Source of the DNA: Paenibacillus alginolyticus DSM 5050 = NBRC 15375
Lineage (GTDB): Bacteria; Bacillota; Bacilli; Paenibacillales; NBRC-103111
Direction of reading: 5' to 3'
Assembly: GCF_000422905.1 (NCBI RefSeq)
Contig: NZ_AUGY01000022.1
Span: 1 to 64,000, forward strand
DNA length: 64,000 bases
The stretch's first letter is position 1; each line of letters opens with the position of its first letter. The notes below the pieces were generated by a model. That model had not been told where the DNA came from and did not search any database. It saw only the letters and a program-made list of their open reading frames with translations. Positions 25,966 to 34,509 of the stretch are shown here, one piece after another. A program made the translations under genes and the position numbers.

Positions 25966-26770
25966 GAAGCACGAGGAACATGTCAATCATGAGAGATGGC
26001 TCATTACTTACGCTGATTTAATCACCCTTCTGCTCGTTTTCTTCATTATTATGTATGCTATGAGTAAAGTCGATGTTCAAAAGTATTCCGTTCTTGCCCA
26101 AGCCTTAAACATGCAATTCCAGAAAGCTGACTCGGTTTTGGATAAAGGCTTCGGTGTAAGCGGTCAAATGACCCCTAAGCAAGGCGATGCGGACAGTAAG
26201 GACAAAGATGCTACCAAGCATAACGTGAACGACCAAAAGGAAGAGAAAGATAAAACAAAGCCGGAAGAAAGTGAAAAAGAGAAGCGCGAGAAGGAGCTCC
26301 AAGATCTTTTAAAACAAGTTCAAGCTTATATTAATGATCAGAACCTGGAGGCACAAGTGTCCGCTAGCGATACAGAACGCGGTGTGGCTATCACGTTAAA
26401 CGACTTATTCCTGTTCGACTTAGGAAAAGCTGATCTGAAGACGGCCTCCTATCCTATTCTGCAAAAGCTCGCTTCACTCATCCCTACTTTGAACAGCAAG
26501 GTAAGCATTGAAGGGCATACCGACAACTTGCCGCTAGCTACAGGCAATCCTTTCAAAGATAACTGGGGATTATCATTCGCCCGTTCCCTTTCGGTGCTTC
26601 GCTATTTTAGTGATACGGCCAAATTGGATAATAATAAATTTATTGCTACCGCTTATGCCGATACGATGCCAAAAGTAGCCAACACCAGCGATGAGAACCG
26701 CAGCAAAAACCGCCGCGTCGAAATCATTGTACTGCGTGATGGGCTATCTCCAACAACAACTGTTAAATAA
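25949..26770 (+). CDS. motB: MotB, flagellar stator peptidoglycan-anchoring subunit
   Basis: 273 residues. One membrane helix (LITYADLITLLLVFFIIMYA) carries the proton-binding Asp. A highly charged Lys/Glu/Asp-rich linker (roughly residues 70-115) precedes the OmpA-like peptidoglycan-binding domain (SIEGHTDNLPL, NRSKNRRVEI). The ATG at 25949 has GAGGAGG 9 nt upstream inside motA. The linker is longer and more charged than in many MotB proteins. A terminator follows. Confidence 0.93.
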   Translation: MARRGKKHEEHVNHERWLITYADLITLLLVFFIIMYAMSKVDVQKYSVLAQALNMQFQKADSVLDKGFGVSGQMTPKQGDADSKDKDATKHNVNDQKEEKDKTKPEESEKEKREKELQDLLKQVQAYINDQNLEAQVSASDTERGVAITLNDLFLFDLGKADLKTASYPILQKLASLIPTLNSKVSIEGHTDNLPLATGNPFKDNWGLSFARSLSVLRYFSDTAKLDNNKFIATAYADTMPKVANTSDENRSKNRRVEIIVLRDGLSPTTTVK

Positions 26771-26772
26771 GC

Positions 26773-26815
26773 AAAGACCCTTCCTCTTTCAAACAAGAGG
26801 ATAGGGTCTTTTTTA
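26773..26815. terminator. Bidirectional terminator after motB
   Basis: AAAGACCC/GGGTCTTT with inner TCCTCTT/AAGAGGA, then a T run on the plus strand. Confidence 0.85.
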
Positions 26816-26817
26816 AA

Positions 26818-28101
26818 TCACATGGATTTCGTCGAATTATTGGATAACAAGCCGGTCAATTTATTTCGCAAATAGGAGAACAGATGCAAGGGTCTTTGCT
26901 CTAGGAAATACAATGCATCCTGATCCGGAGCTAAAATAATACCCAATTGATGATGATCGCCAGAGTAAATCGCTCGCTGCAAGAAACGTACCTCACCCTG
27001 CTCGTTCAGCACTTCCAGCCTGCAGAAGGCGGAATTCAGCCCCATTGCAATATGCAGATCAGTTTTCGTCTTGATTTTATGACCGTTCACCTTGTGAATG
27101 AGTTCGCCCGTTTGAATACCAAGCTCGTGGGCAGGACTGTTTGGCACTACCGACAACACCATAAGACCTCGCTGTGAGTGAACGTAGAACGGCACCAGCT
27201 TATCTTCCACCCATTGGTTATACCGAATCAATCCTTCATGTAAAGCTATGCTGAGTACGGCTCCTACAAGCAGAATCGGTGACCAGAAATGAGCTGCAAT
27301 CGCTGTAACTAATAGGATGATGCCATATAAGTAGAGTAAGCTTGCGCTAAAACGGGCTTGTTTGCGGGGAAGCTTCGATATCGTTAGCTCCGTAAAACCA
27401 ATCATTGCCGGAAAGGCAAGAAGTGTCCATCCGGATGCGAGGTTTGAACCAAACAGCGTATCCCATGGAAGACCTTGTATACTTCCCCCCGTCATAGGAA
27501 CGAGCAAGAATAATGGAACAGGCCAGAAACCTTGCAGCTGTTGCCCGCCGATAATTTGCCCTCTTCTTCCCTCAAGGAACAGCGGTGTTGCCATACGTGC
27601 CCCTTGAAAACCGACGAGTGTTCCTTCTAGAAGATGAAGTATGGCGACAATGACCAGCAAGGAAGGGATATCCGCGCCAACTACAATGTCCAGAACCGGA
27701 ATTGCCTCCTGGAGGCTGGTTACATTCGGTATCCACGAAAGAATCACTTGCGCGATTCCCAAAATACCTACCGCATAAGCTAAACAGAAGAATCTAACGC
27801 GCATCATCACTAGGATAATCGATAAGACCCACAATAGAATTATTGTGCTCGCTTGAATATTAACACCTACGAAGAGCATAAGTACGGAGGCACTTATACC
27901 GCCTAGCCAACCCCAAAGTACGGTTCGCCACGTCTCATTTAATAAAGAATGCAAGCGCGTGTGAAACAGCTTACGCTCCATCTGAATCTGTTTCCGATAA
28001 TGCAGCACGATAAATAGAATACCTATATAGTAAAAAGGATTCGCAAACAACTGCCCTACAGCCTGCAGCAGTCTGTCCAAGAGTTGAATCAATACATCCA
28101 T
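26818..28101 (-). CDS. Polytopic membrane protein with C-terminal PDZ domain
   Basis: 427 residues with about eight hydrophobic segments followed by a PDZ domain (GLMVLSVVPNSPAHELGIQTGELIHKVNG, given here only as a position around residues 325-390) and a short tail. Such genes often follow ctp/ftsEX in this group of bacteria; they may shape proteolysis or wall hydrolysis. The ATG at 28101 is chosen because AAGGAG lies 12 nt upstream; an open frame runs 156 nt further into the protease gene but looks non-coding. A hairpin separates it from the upstream gene. Confidence 0.7.
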   Translation of the reverse strand: MDVLIQLLDRLLQAVGQLFANPFYYIGILFIVLHYRKQIQMERKLFHTRLHSLLNETWRTVLWGWLGGISASVLMLFVGVNIQASTIILLWVLSIILVMMRVRFFCLAYAVGILGIAQVILSWIPNVTSLQEAIPVLDIVVGADIPSLLVIVAILHLLEGTLVGFQGARMATPLFLEGRRGQIIGGQQLQGFWPVPLFLLVPMTGGSIQGLPWDTLFGSNLASGWTLLAFPAMIGFTELTISKLPRKQARFSASLLYLYGIILLVTAIAAHFWSPILLVGAVLSIALHEGLIRYNQWVEDKLVPFYVHSQRGLMVLSVVPNSPAHELGIQTGELIHKVNGHKIKTKTDLHIAMGLNSAFCRLEVLNEQGEVRFLQRAIYSGDHHQLGIILAPDQDALYFLEQRPLHLFSYLRNKLTGLLSNNSTKSM

Positions 28102-28133
28102 ACGAATCTGGGTCTCCTTGTTGAAAAAGAAAT

Positions 28134-28159
28134 AGGAAGGCAGCCGTAGCAACCTTCCT
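28134..28159 (-). terminator. Hairpin between S41 protease and PDZ gene
   Basis: AGGAAGG/CCTTCCT with a 12-nt loop, followed on the minus strand by ATTTCTTTTTC. It may partly end transcription before the PDZ gene. Confidence 0.55.
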
Positions 28160-28225
28160 ACACTAATTCGACTATTAGAGCCTAACTCCTGCCCATCTTG
28201 ACGAATTTCCAATATCTGATCCTTA

Positions 28226-29722
28226 TTATTTCCCGATTTGCTTTTGAATTTGCCCAATGGCTGCTTTTAATTGCAAATCGTTTTTCGGCTCACGAATTTG
28301 CACCAAAATTGATTTTTCGATTTTAGTCGCTGTTTCCGTGTCAACCTCACCAGTCATTGGTAATCCATTAGTCCGTTGGAATGCTTTAACAGCTGTAACG
28401 GTCTTATCATTAAAATAACCATCTGTACGCTCTGGGTTAAAACCAAGACCTGTCAGCATCAGCTGTAGATTCTTCACATCATCGCTTGTCATATCTTGTT
28501 TAAGCACACTCTTCTTAGACAGCGGAGCTGCTTTGAAATAACCTGGCTGTTCAACCGGAATATCCGGTTGGATTCCCGTTTTGTGAATCCAGTTGCCATT
28601 TGGTGTTAACCATTTGTACACGGTCATTTTAATATTGCTGCCGTCGCCCATTTCCTTCTCGAAAGTCACCTGAACGGTTCCTTTCCCGTAGGAGGTTTCA
28701 CCAATAATCTTGCTGCCAACCGCTTCTTGGAAGGCTCCAGCCAATATCTCGGAAGCACTCGCACTGCCCTTGTTGATAAGCACAGTAACCGGATAGTTCT
28801 TGCCTGAACCCGTTGAAGGTGTCGGCTCCCGCTTGCCATCCCGATTCTCGACCTGGACGATCGGCTTGCCGCTCTTAACGAATGGATTCACGATATCTAC
28901 GACTACGTTCAACAGACCGCCCGGGTCATTACGCACGTCGATAACAAGCCCTTTCATCCCTTTGGCTTCAAGGCTTTTCAGCTCTTCAGCGAAACGGACG
29001 GCCGTATTCGAGGAGAATTGGCGAATCTCAATCTTTCCGATTTGGTCCTGCAGCATTTCGCCATAGACCGTTTCAACGTCAATATTATCTCTGACCACGA
29101 TGACTTGCACCGGATCACCGGCACCTTGACGAAGTAAATCCAGCTTCGCCTGTGTCCCTTTAGGGCCGCGGATTTTCATGACCGCTTGGTTGAGTGTAAG
29201 CCCGTCCAATTTCTCACCATTGACAGAGACAATCACGTCTTTGGATTGAATACCCGCCTTCTCAGCAGGAGATCCCTTGATGGGAGACACGATAACGAAT
29301 TTACCTTCCTCGATCGAAACCTCTGCCCCTATGCCTTGAAAAGAGGATGTAATACTCTCATCGAACTGCTTCGCTTCCTTCTGGTCCATATACACAGTAA
29401 ATGGATCTTCCAGAGATTCCAGCATGCCATTGATTGCGCCGTTGACCAACTTATCATGATCCGGCTGCTTCAAATATTTGCTTTCGATCAATTGAAACGT
29501 TGTAGAGATTTTACTCAAATCCTTACTCGATAGCCCGGATGAGGTGGCCGTGGATGCAGCTGTACTGCCCGCAGGCTGCTCTTTCCGCCCCCAAGAAAAG
29601 GATGAATCCACAATCGTCAGTGTCACGATACTGCTTGCAAACATGGCTAATAATACAAATACTATGACCGTGCGTCCTTTGAATTGCAAAGCGCGTTTCA
29701 CCACCTTTTTCCTAAGACCCAT
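28226..29722 (-). CDS. S41-family C-terminal processing protease
   Basis: 498 residues. An N-terminal membrane anchor is followed by a PDZ domain (GIGAEVSIEEG...GSPAEKAGIQ), the S41 catalytic domain with the nucleophile in KGSASASEILAGAF and the lysine in SYGKGTVQ, and a C-terminal peptidoglycan-binding domain (NLQLMLTGLGFNPERTDG). This is the CtpA/CtpB layout. The M23 hydrolase and ftsEX genes upstream suggest a role in controlling wall hydrolases. The ATG at 29722 has only a weak AGGCGA; an upstream TTG is a worse option. Confidence 0.88.
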   Translation of the reverse strand: MGLRKKVVKRALQFKGRTVIVFVLLAMFASSIVTLTIVDSSFSWGRKEQPAGSTAASTATSSGLSSKDLSKISTTFQLIESKYLKQPDHDKLVNGAINGMLESLEDPFTVYMDQKEAKQFDESITSSFQGIGAEVSIEEGKFVIVSPIKGSPAEKAGIQSKDVIVSVNGEKLDGLTLNQAVMKIRGPKGTQAKLDLLRQGAGDPVQVIVVRDNIDVETVYGEMLQDQIGKIEIRQFSSNTAVRFAEELKSLEAKGMKGLVIDVRNDPGGLLNVVVDIVNPFVKSGKPIVQVENRDGKREPTPSTGSGKNYPVTVLINKGSASASEILAGAFQEAVGSKIIGETSYGKGTVQVTFEKEMGDGSNIKMTVYKWLTPNGNWIHKTGIQPDIPVEQPGYFKAAPLSKKSVLKQDMTSDDVKNLQLMLTGLGFNPERTDGYFNDKTVTAVKAFQRTNGLPMTGEVDTETATKIEKSILVQIREPKNDLQLKAAIGQIQKQIGK

Positions 29723-29780
29723 TTGGGTTCGCCTGTTTGTAGTATATGACAAGCTATTCCCGTTTTATAACCAAGTTCCC

Positions 29781-30971
29781 TTATCGTAAAAACGGTTTAG
29801 GATCAGTTGGAACTTCATTCTTCCTAACTTCAAAATGCAAATGGTTCCCTGTCGATTGACCTGTCGAGCCAACACCGGCAATCTTCTGTCCGCGTTTCAC
29901 CACATCGCCAACTTTGACATAGATCCCATCATTCATAATATGTCCATATACCGTCCATAACCCATTCCCATGATCCACGATGACGCAATTCCCGTAGCCG
30001 TTCATCCATGATGCATAGATGACTGAGCCGTTCTCAGCTGCGAGGATATCCGTTCCTTTGGGTGCTCCCAAATCAATCCCTTTATGGCTCTCTGATCGGC
30101 CTGTAACTGGATTGATTCTATTCGTGAAATCGGAAGTAAGCGGTGCTTGAACAGCCAATGGGTAACCCAGTTTCCCACCGGAATAAGTGAAAGGCGACTT
30201 CGCATTACTAGCAGCCCGCTTCTTCGCCTGTAGGTCAGCTTCTTGCTTCGCTAATTGTGTAATCTGTTTATCGCTTTCTTCTGAAATATCCTCTAGCACC
30301 TTCTCTTGCTTCGTAAGGGAAGCAATCTTAACTTCCTTGGCCTTTTCCTTCGCTTGCAGGTCATCCCTAAGGGCGTCGGCGTCAGCGTAAAGGGTCTTAA
30401 CCTTCTCAAGCTGCTGCTCCGTATCTGCTTTCTTCTGGGCAACCGTCTCTTTATCTTTCTTATTCGCTACTAGTATCTCTTTATCTTGGTTGACAATAGA
30501 TTTCAAAGCTTCAATACGGTTCAAGAAATCAGAAAAACTAGTCGCGCTAAGCACCACATCCATGTAGGAAACAAATCCGTTCATGTACATCAGGCGTACA
30601 CGGGATTTCAGCATATTATCACGAGTCTCAACTCGCGCAACCGCCTCATCCAATTGCTTAGCATTATCCGCTAAAGCAGTAGACACTTGGTCGATTTCCT
30701 CATTCAGCTTCGTGAGCTTCTTACTAGCCTCATTCACCTGATTGACAAGCGTATTCATATCCTTGGTCGCCTGGTCCTTCTCCGTCTGGACCTTCGTTAT
30801 TTGATTCTGCGCGTCATTCGCCTTCTGCTGCGCTTGCGCCTTCATTTTCTTGAGCTGAGTCAACTGCTGATCGATCTTTTCCGTTGTTGAAGCGGCATAT
30901 CCCGCACAAGGAACCGCCAATGAAGCCGCAATCCCAAGTGTCAACACCACAGGTAGAATCTTCTTCTTCAA
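29781..30971 (-). CDS. Murein hydrolase (activator) with coiled coil and M23 domain
   Basis: 396 residues: signal peptide (VVLTLGIAASLAVPCAGYA), a long coiled coil (about 30-255), and a C-terminal M23/LytM domain with HKGIDLGAPKG, VDHGNGLWTVYGH and NHLHFEVR, which carry the zinc-binding His and Asp. TTG start with GGGAGG 9 nt upstream. EnvC/PcsB/CwlO-type proteins of this shape are switched on by FtsEX, whose genes lie just upstream. All metal ligands appear intact, so it may be an active endopeptidase. Confidence 0.88.
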   Translation of the reverse strand: MKKKILPVVLTLGIAASLAVPCAGYAASTTEKIDQQLTQLKKMKAQAQQKANDAQNQITKVQTEKDQATKDMNTLVNQVNEASKKLTKLNEEIDQVSTALADNAKQLDEAVARVETRDNMLKSRVRLMYMNGFVSYMDVVLSATSFSDFLNRIEALKSIVNQDKEILVANKKDKETVAQKKADTEQQLEKVKTLYADADALRDDLQAKEKAKEVKIASLTKQEKVLEDISEESDKQITQLAKQEADLQAKKRAASNAKSPFTYSGGKLGYPLAVQAPLTSDFTNRINPVTGRSESHKGIDLGAPKGTDILAAENGSVIYASWMNGYGNCVIVDHGNGLWTVYGHIMNDGIYVKVGDVVKRGQKIAGVGSTGQSTGNHLHFEVRKNEVPTDPKPFLR

Positions 30972-31079
30972 GCACGTAGCCTCCCTATCATCAAAACCTG
31001 GTTCTTCTCGAGTCTTATACTTTGAATCTCTTAAATTCTTAATCTATGAATCTTTGAAAATATTTTAATATAAATAGAA

Positions 31080-31244
31080 GCTAAAAAAGCCCGCTTTCAG
31101 AACCGAGAAGGTTGGATGAAAATGAGGGCAGGAGGAACGGAGTGTAGCAAGCTACATGAGTACCGCACTGCCCCATTTTCATTCAAGATTCGACGCCGAT
31201 TAAGCTTCAAGATCAACTTCGTTATCAAAGTGGGCTTGTTTAGC
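31080..31244 (+). repeat. ~165-nt structured interspersed repeat, copy 2
   Basis: It is inverted relative to copy 1. The terminal stem is GCTAAA...GCCCGCTTT with AAAGTGGGC...TTTAGC: the GTTC/GAAC pair of copy 1 is GCCC/GGGC here, and the single mispair is again G-U on this strand. The inner stems GGGCAG/CTGCCC and TGTAGC/GCTACA replace GTCCGG/CCGGAC and CGTAG/CTACG. It sits between ftsX and the M23 gene. Confidence 0.8.
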
Positions 31245-31250
31245 CACCTT

Positions 31251-32168
31251 TTAGACGCGGAGGAATTTGCGGACTGAGATTAGGGACCCCCAGATTCCGA
31301 TAACCATGCCAATACCTAACAACAAAGCCGTCATCGTAGGAGCAATCTTCCCGAAAGGTGTTAATTCAACCATAAGCAAATTCAAGTTCAATGAACTTGT
31401 GTTAAGCAGTTTCCAGTACCCACCTAGAATAATAGCTGTCGGGATCACAGAGCCAATGAATCCTAGTAGAGCACCTTCTATAAAGAACGGCCAACGAATA
31501 AAGGAATTCGTCGCACCCACCAGTTTCATAATTGATATTTCTTTGCGTCTGGCCAAAATCGTAATTTTGATCGTATTCGCGATCAGGAACACGGCGGTAA
31601 ATGAAAGTAAAATAACGATACCAATCCCGATCCAACGAACAATTTGTGTCACCTTAAATAGGGCTTCCACCGTGCCTTTGCCATAATTCACCTTATAGAT
31701 GGGCTTTGGATCTTTGCCGATGTTAAGCGCGCTGATTTGATCAGCAACGAAGGCCACATTTCGCGGGTCATTAACTTCGATGGTGAATGCATCGTTTAAC
31801 GGGTTATTATCCCCTTCAAATCCATCTAACAAAGCTTTACCGCTCTCACCAAGCTTTTGCCTTAAATAAACAAGGCCCTCTTCTTTCGAAACAAACTTGA
31901 TCGATTTTACCTCATGAATAGCTTGGATTTGAGTTTCGAGCGCCTTCATCTGATCCTGCGAAGTGTTAACCTCCAGGTATACATTAATCTCAACCTGTTT
32001 CTCAATCTGACCTGCAATATCATTCACATTAAGGGTAATAAGGACGAAAACACCTAAAATAAATAATGAAATGGCAATCGAACTGATCGACGCGAACGTC
32101 ATCCAGCCATTCCGAACGACATTCTTCGTACCTTCTCGCAAATGACGAGAAACCGTACTAATCTTCAT
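31251..32168 (-). CDS. ftsX: FtsX, cell-division ABC-type permease
   Basis: 305 residues. An N-terminal cytoplasmic stretch ([20 protein letters not shown]) leads into four membrane helices with a large outer loop between the first two, the FtsX pattern. FtsX with FtsE passes a signal across the membrane to M23-type hydrolases. The ATG at 32168 overlaps the ftsE stop by 11 nt and follows GGGGGAG; the longer ORF start is unlikely. Confidence 0.95.
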   Translation of the reverse strand: MKISTVSRHLREGTKNVVRNGWMTFASISSIAISLFILGVFVLITLNVNDIAGQIEKQVEINVYLEVNTSQDQMKALETQIQAIHEVKSIKFVSKEEGLVYLRQKLGESGKALLDGFEGDNNPLNDAFTIEVNDPRNVAFVADQISALNIGKDPKPIYKVNYGKGTVEALFKVTQIVRWIGIGIVILLSFTAVFLIANTIKITILARRKEISIMKLVGATNSFIRWPFFIEGALLGFIGSVIPTAIILGGYWKLLNTSSLNLNLLMVELTPFGKIAPTMTALLLGIGMVIGIWGSLISVRKFLRV

Positions 32169-32844
32169 AACCGTACTCCCCCCGTGCCTGGTCACGAGCA
32201 ATGAGTCCATGCTCAATCGCAATGACTCGTTTACGCATCGTATTGACGATTTCCTTGTTATGCGTAGCCATGACTATGGTGGTTCCCCGGAAGTTAATTT
32301 CCTCCATCAATTTCATGATTCCCCAGGAGGTCTCAGGGTCGAGATTTCCTGTCGGTTCATCGGCGATAATGACGGCTGGATTGTTAATTATTGCCCGGGC
32401 AATCGCTACCCGCTGCTGCTCGCCTCCAGAAAGCTGAGAGGGCAGCGAATTCGCTTTATCCTTCAACTTAACAAGCTCGAGCACTTCCATGGTGCGTTTC
32501 TTAATCTGCTTCTTAGGTGCCTCGATAACTTCCATAGCGAAAGCCACATTTTCAAAAATATTAAGCTTAGGAAGCAGTCGATAATCCTGGAAAATAACGC
32601 CAATATTTCGGCGCACAAAAGGAATTTTACGCTGTTTCAGCTTTTCCAAATTAAAACCGTTCACGAAGATTTGCCCCTTGGTCGGCCTCTCTTCTCTATA
32701 CATCAACTTCATAAATGTAGATTTACCTGCGCCGGAAGGTCCAACAACATAGACAAACTCGTTGCTGTCCACTTTTACATTAATTCCTCGCAATGCATGA
32801 GTGCCGTTGGAGTATGTTTTCCATACGTCCTGCATTTCGATCAC
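32158..32844 (-). CDS. ftsE: FtsE, cell-division ABC ATPase
   Basis: 228 residues starting at GTG 32844 ([14 protein letters not shown]), with AGGA 9 nt upstream. Walker A is [10 protein letters not shown], signature LSGGEQQR, Walker [10 protein letters not shown]. The longer open frame (to 32964) runs through a hairpin repeat and is not coding. It is the first gene of ftsE-ftsX, followed by the M23 hydrolase, protease and PDZ genes. Confidence 0.95.
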   Translation of the reverse strand: MIEMQDVWKTYSNGTHALRGINVKVDSNEFVYVVGPSGAGKSTFMKLMYREERPTKGQIFVNGFNLEKLKQRKIPFVRRNIGVIFQDYRLLPKLNIFENVAFAMEVIEAPKKQIKKRTMEVLELVKLKDKANSLPSQLSGGEQQRVAIARAIINNPAVIIADEPTGNLDPETSWGIMKLMEEINFRGTTIVMATHNKEIVNTMRKRVIAIEHGLIARDQARGEYGYED

Positions 32845-32857
32845 AATATCACATCCT

Positions 32858-32896
32858 AATATAGGGATCTTTGAGCGGAGCTCAAAGTCTCTCTGC
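32858..32896. repeat. CTTTGAGC palindrome repeat, copy 1 (upstream of ftsE)
   Basis: TAATATAGGGAT, then CTTTGAGC-GGA-GCTCAAAG, then TCTCTCTGCT. Nearly identical to the copy before argH at 44653-44692. Confidence 0.75.
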
Positions 32897-32899
32897 TTT

Positions 32900-32933
32900 G
32901 GGATCTTTGAGCCCAGCCCAAAGTCTCTCTGCT
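32900..32933. repeat. CTTTGAGC palindrome repeat, copy 2 (tandem)
   Basis: GGGATCTTTGAGCCCAGCCC then AAAGTCTCTCTGCT. The right arm has decayed: GCCCAAAG instead of GCTCAAAG. It lies 3 nt after copy 1. Confidence 0.7.
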
Positions 32934-33086
32934 TGTAAACATAGCTTTTAACCATTCGACACAAAAGCTGAAATTCCTTTTAAAATAGCTTTGAAATTCC
33001 TGTTGAATACTGTCATTATATCATTTTATTAGAGAATATGAGAAATCCAACGCTAGTACTGTCGAACTAGAAAACTATACCATACG

Positions 33087-33112
33087 AAAAAACCGCCCTG
33101 CAAAGGACGGTT
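33087..33112 (-). terminator. Terminator of the LacI-type regulator gene
   Basis: AACCGCCCT/AGGACGGTT with T run on the minus strand. Confidence 0.8.
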
Positions 33113-33118
33113 CTGTCA

Positions 33119-34144
33119 TTAGTTTTGTTTATTTTTAGGCGGGGCTACACTAGAGCGGACGAGAAGTTCCGCTGGAAGCACCAATTGTTTGGTTACCTGA
33201 CGACCCTCCAGCATGTCAATAATCATCTGGGCAGATTGATAACCGATTTCATATGGATTTTGGCTAACGGTTGTTAAAGCTGGAGAACAATAGGCGGAGA
33301 TACTGATGTTGTCGAATCCAGCAACTGAGACATCGCCAGGGATTTGAAGTCCAAGCCCCCGAAGCGCCTGCATCGTCCCAAGAGCCATTAGATCACTTGC
33401 GCAAAAAATAGCGGTCACATCAGGACGCTGAGACATAAGTCTGTAGGTAGCGTCACGAGCTCCTTCATCCGAGAACCCCCCGTCGAGAACCAAATCCTCC
33501 TCAAACGGAATGCCTGCTTGCTCCAAAGCTTGCTTATAACCATCCAAACGCTTAATGCTGACATCAGCTTGCGCGTGGCCATTCACTAGCGCTACCTTCT
33601 TATGGCCCTGTTCAATCAAGAACTGCGTCATCCGAGACGCGCCTTGAATATTATCCGAAGTCACATAACCAACATTGCTGTTTTTAAAAGGAATATCAAT
33701 CAGTACGCAAGGTAAACTCGAGGTGACGATCTCTTTTAAATAGGGGTCATCCAGTCGAATGCCCATAATAATGACACCATCAACCCCGCGTTCCTGACAA
33801 AGCGCTTTGTAGGATTTCGCAGCTTGCTTCTGGGGTGTAGTACTGAATAAGATCAGATCGTAATTCAGCTCCCCCGCCCGGTCGTTCATACCGCAAAGAA
33901 TTTCAAACGCGATACTATCCTTAGTACTATTACGCGTAATTCCGGATAGCAGCAGTCCGAGTGTCTGTGTTTTTTTGGATATTAGGCTGCGCGCGGCCAT
34001 ATTAGGACTATAACCAAGCTCATTCGCAATGAGCTGAATCTTTTTGCGGGTATCATCATTCACATCATTGTATCCGTTAAGCGCTCGCGATACGGTAGTG
34101 ACGGACACGCCGGCTTCTCTGGCAATATCTTTTATTGTTATCAT
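33119..34144 (-). CDS. LacI-family transcriptional regulator
   Basis: 341 residues: N-terminal LacI helix-turn-helix (TIKDIAREAGVSVTTVSRAL) and a periplasmic-binding-protein-like effector domain. It is divergent from the debranching enzyme/sugar ABC operon, and palindromes of LacI type lie in front of both units, so it is probably a local sugar-responsive repressor that also controls itself. The start at ATG 34144 matches the family; a TTG at 34171 would overlap the operator and is less likely. No strong Shine-Dalgarno sequence precedes the ATG. Confidence 0.88.
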   Translation of the reverse strand: MITIKDIAREAGVSVTTVSRALNGYNDVNDDTRKKIQLIANELGYSPNMAARSLISKKTQTLGLLLSGITRNSTKDSIAFEILCGMNDRAGELNYDLILFSTTPQKQAAKSYKALCQERGVDGVIIMGIRLDDPYLKEIVTSSLPCVLIDIPFKNSNVGYVTSDNIQGASRMTQFLIEQGHKKVALVNGHAQADVSIKRLDGYKQALEQAGIPFEEDLVLDGGFSDEGARDATYRLMSQRPDVTAIFCASDLMALGTMQALRGLGLQIPGDVSVAGFDNISISAYCSPALTTVSQNPYEIGYQSAQMIIDMLEGRQVTKQLVLPAELLVRSSVAPPKNKQN

Positions 34145-34167
34145 ATAGTTAGCGTGTTCGCCCCTGT

Positions 34168-34181
34168 CCAAAACGTTTTGG
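34168..34181. promoter_or_regulatory. LacI-type operator, own gene
   Basis: Perfect palindrome CCAAAACGTTTTGG, 24 nt upstream of the regulator ATG. Confidence 0.7.
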
Positions 34182-34289
34182 AATAAATCGATCGGAATTT
34201 TTATATAATTCCTATATTAATCTATTCCTCTTCTAGTTTCAATCTTAATTATTGCCTAATGTAAACGCTTAAAAATTTGTTAAAAGGGA

Positions 34290-34318
34290 TTGAAACTGGT
34301 TACATCCTTCTGTATAAT
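34290..34318 (+). promoter_or_regulatory. Promoter of the debranching enzyme/sugar ABC operon
   Basis: TTGAAA (34290-34295), 17 nt, TATAAT (34313-34318). A LacI-type operator starts 16 nt after the -10, over the expected transcription start. A TGTAAACGCTTA sequence at 34259-34270 resembles part of a cre site. Confidence 0.8.
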
Positions 34319-34333
34319 CAAAATATCAAGTTA

Positions 34334-34347
34334 CCAAAACGTTTCGG
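34334..34347. promoter_or_regulatory. LacI-type operator, operon site 1
   Basis: CCAAAACGTTTCGG, one mismatch from a perfect palindrome, just downstream of the -10 box. Confidence 0.75.
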
Positions 34348-34441
34348 AAACATTAAGGCAGTGATTGTTTGAAAGATTGGAAAGAAAATTTAATGGGTTT
34401 CGACCCCTTTGATTTTGGTTTCCTTTTCTTTTTATTTGTTT

Positions 34442-34455
34442 CCGAAACGTTTCGG
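34442..34455. promoter_or_regulatory. LacI-type operator, operon site 2
   Basis: Perfect palindrome CCGAAACGTTTCGG, 108 nt after site 1 and 55 nt before the start codon; a repression loop or roadblock is possible. Confidence 0.75.
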
Positions 34456-34509
34456 TAAGAATAATGTAGTAGAAATCATCAAGAATAACAGAGAAAAGGG
34501 GTGGCCCGA

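Noticed and set aside
34259-34270. Catabolite-responsive element (cre)
   Set aside because: TGTAAACGCTTA matches only part of the cre consensus; kept as a remark, not as a feature.
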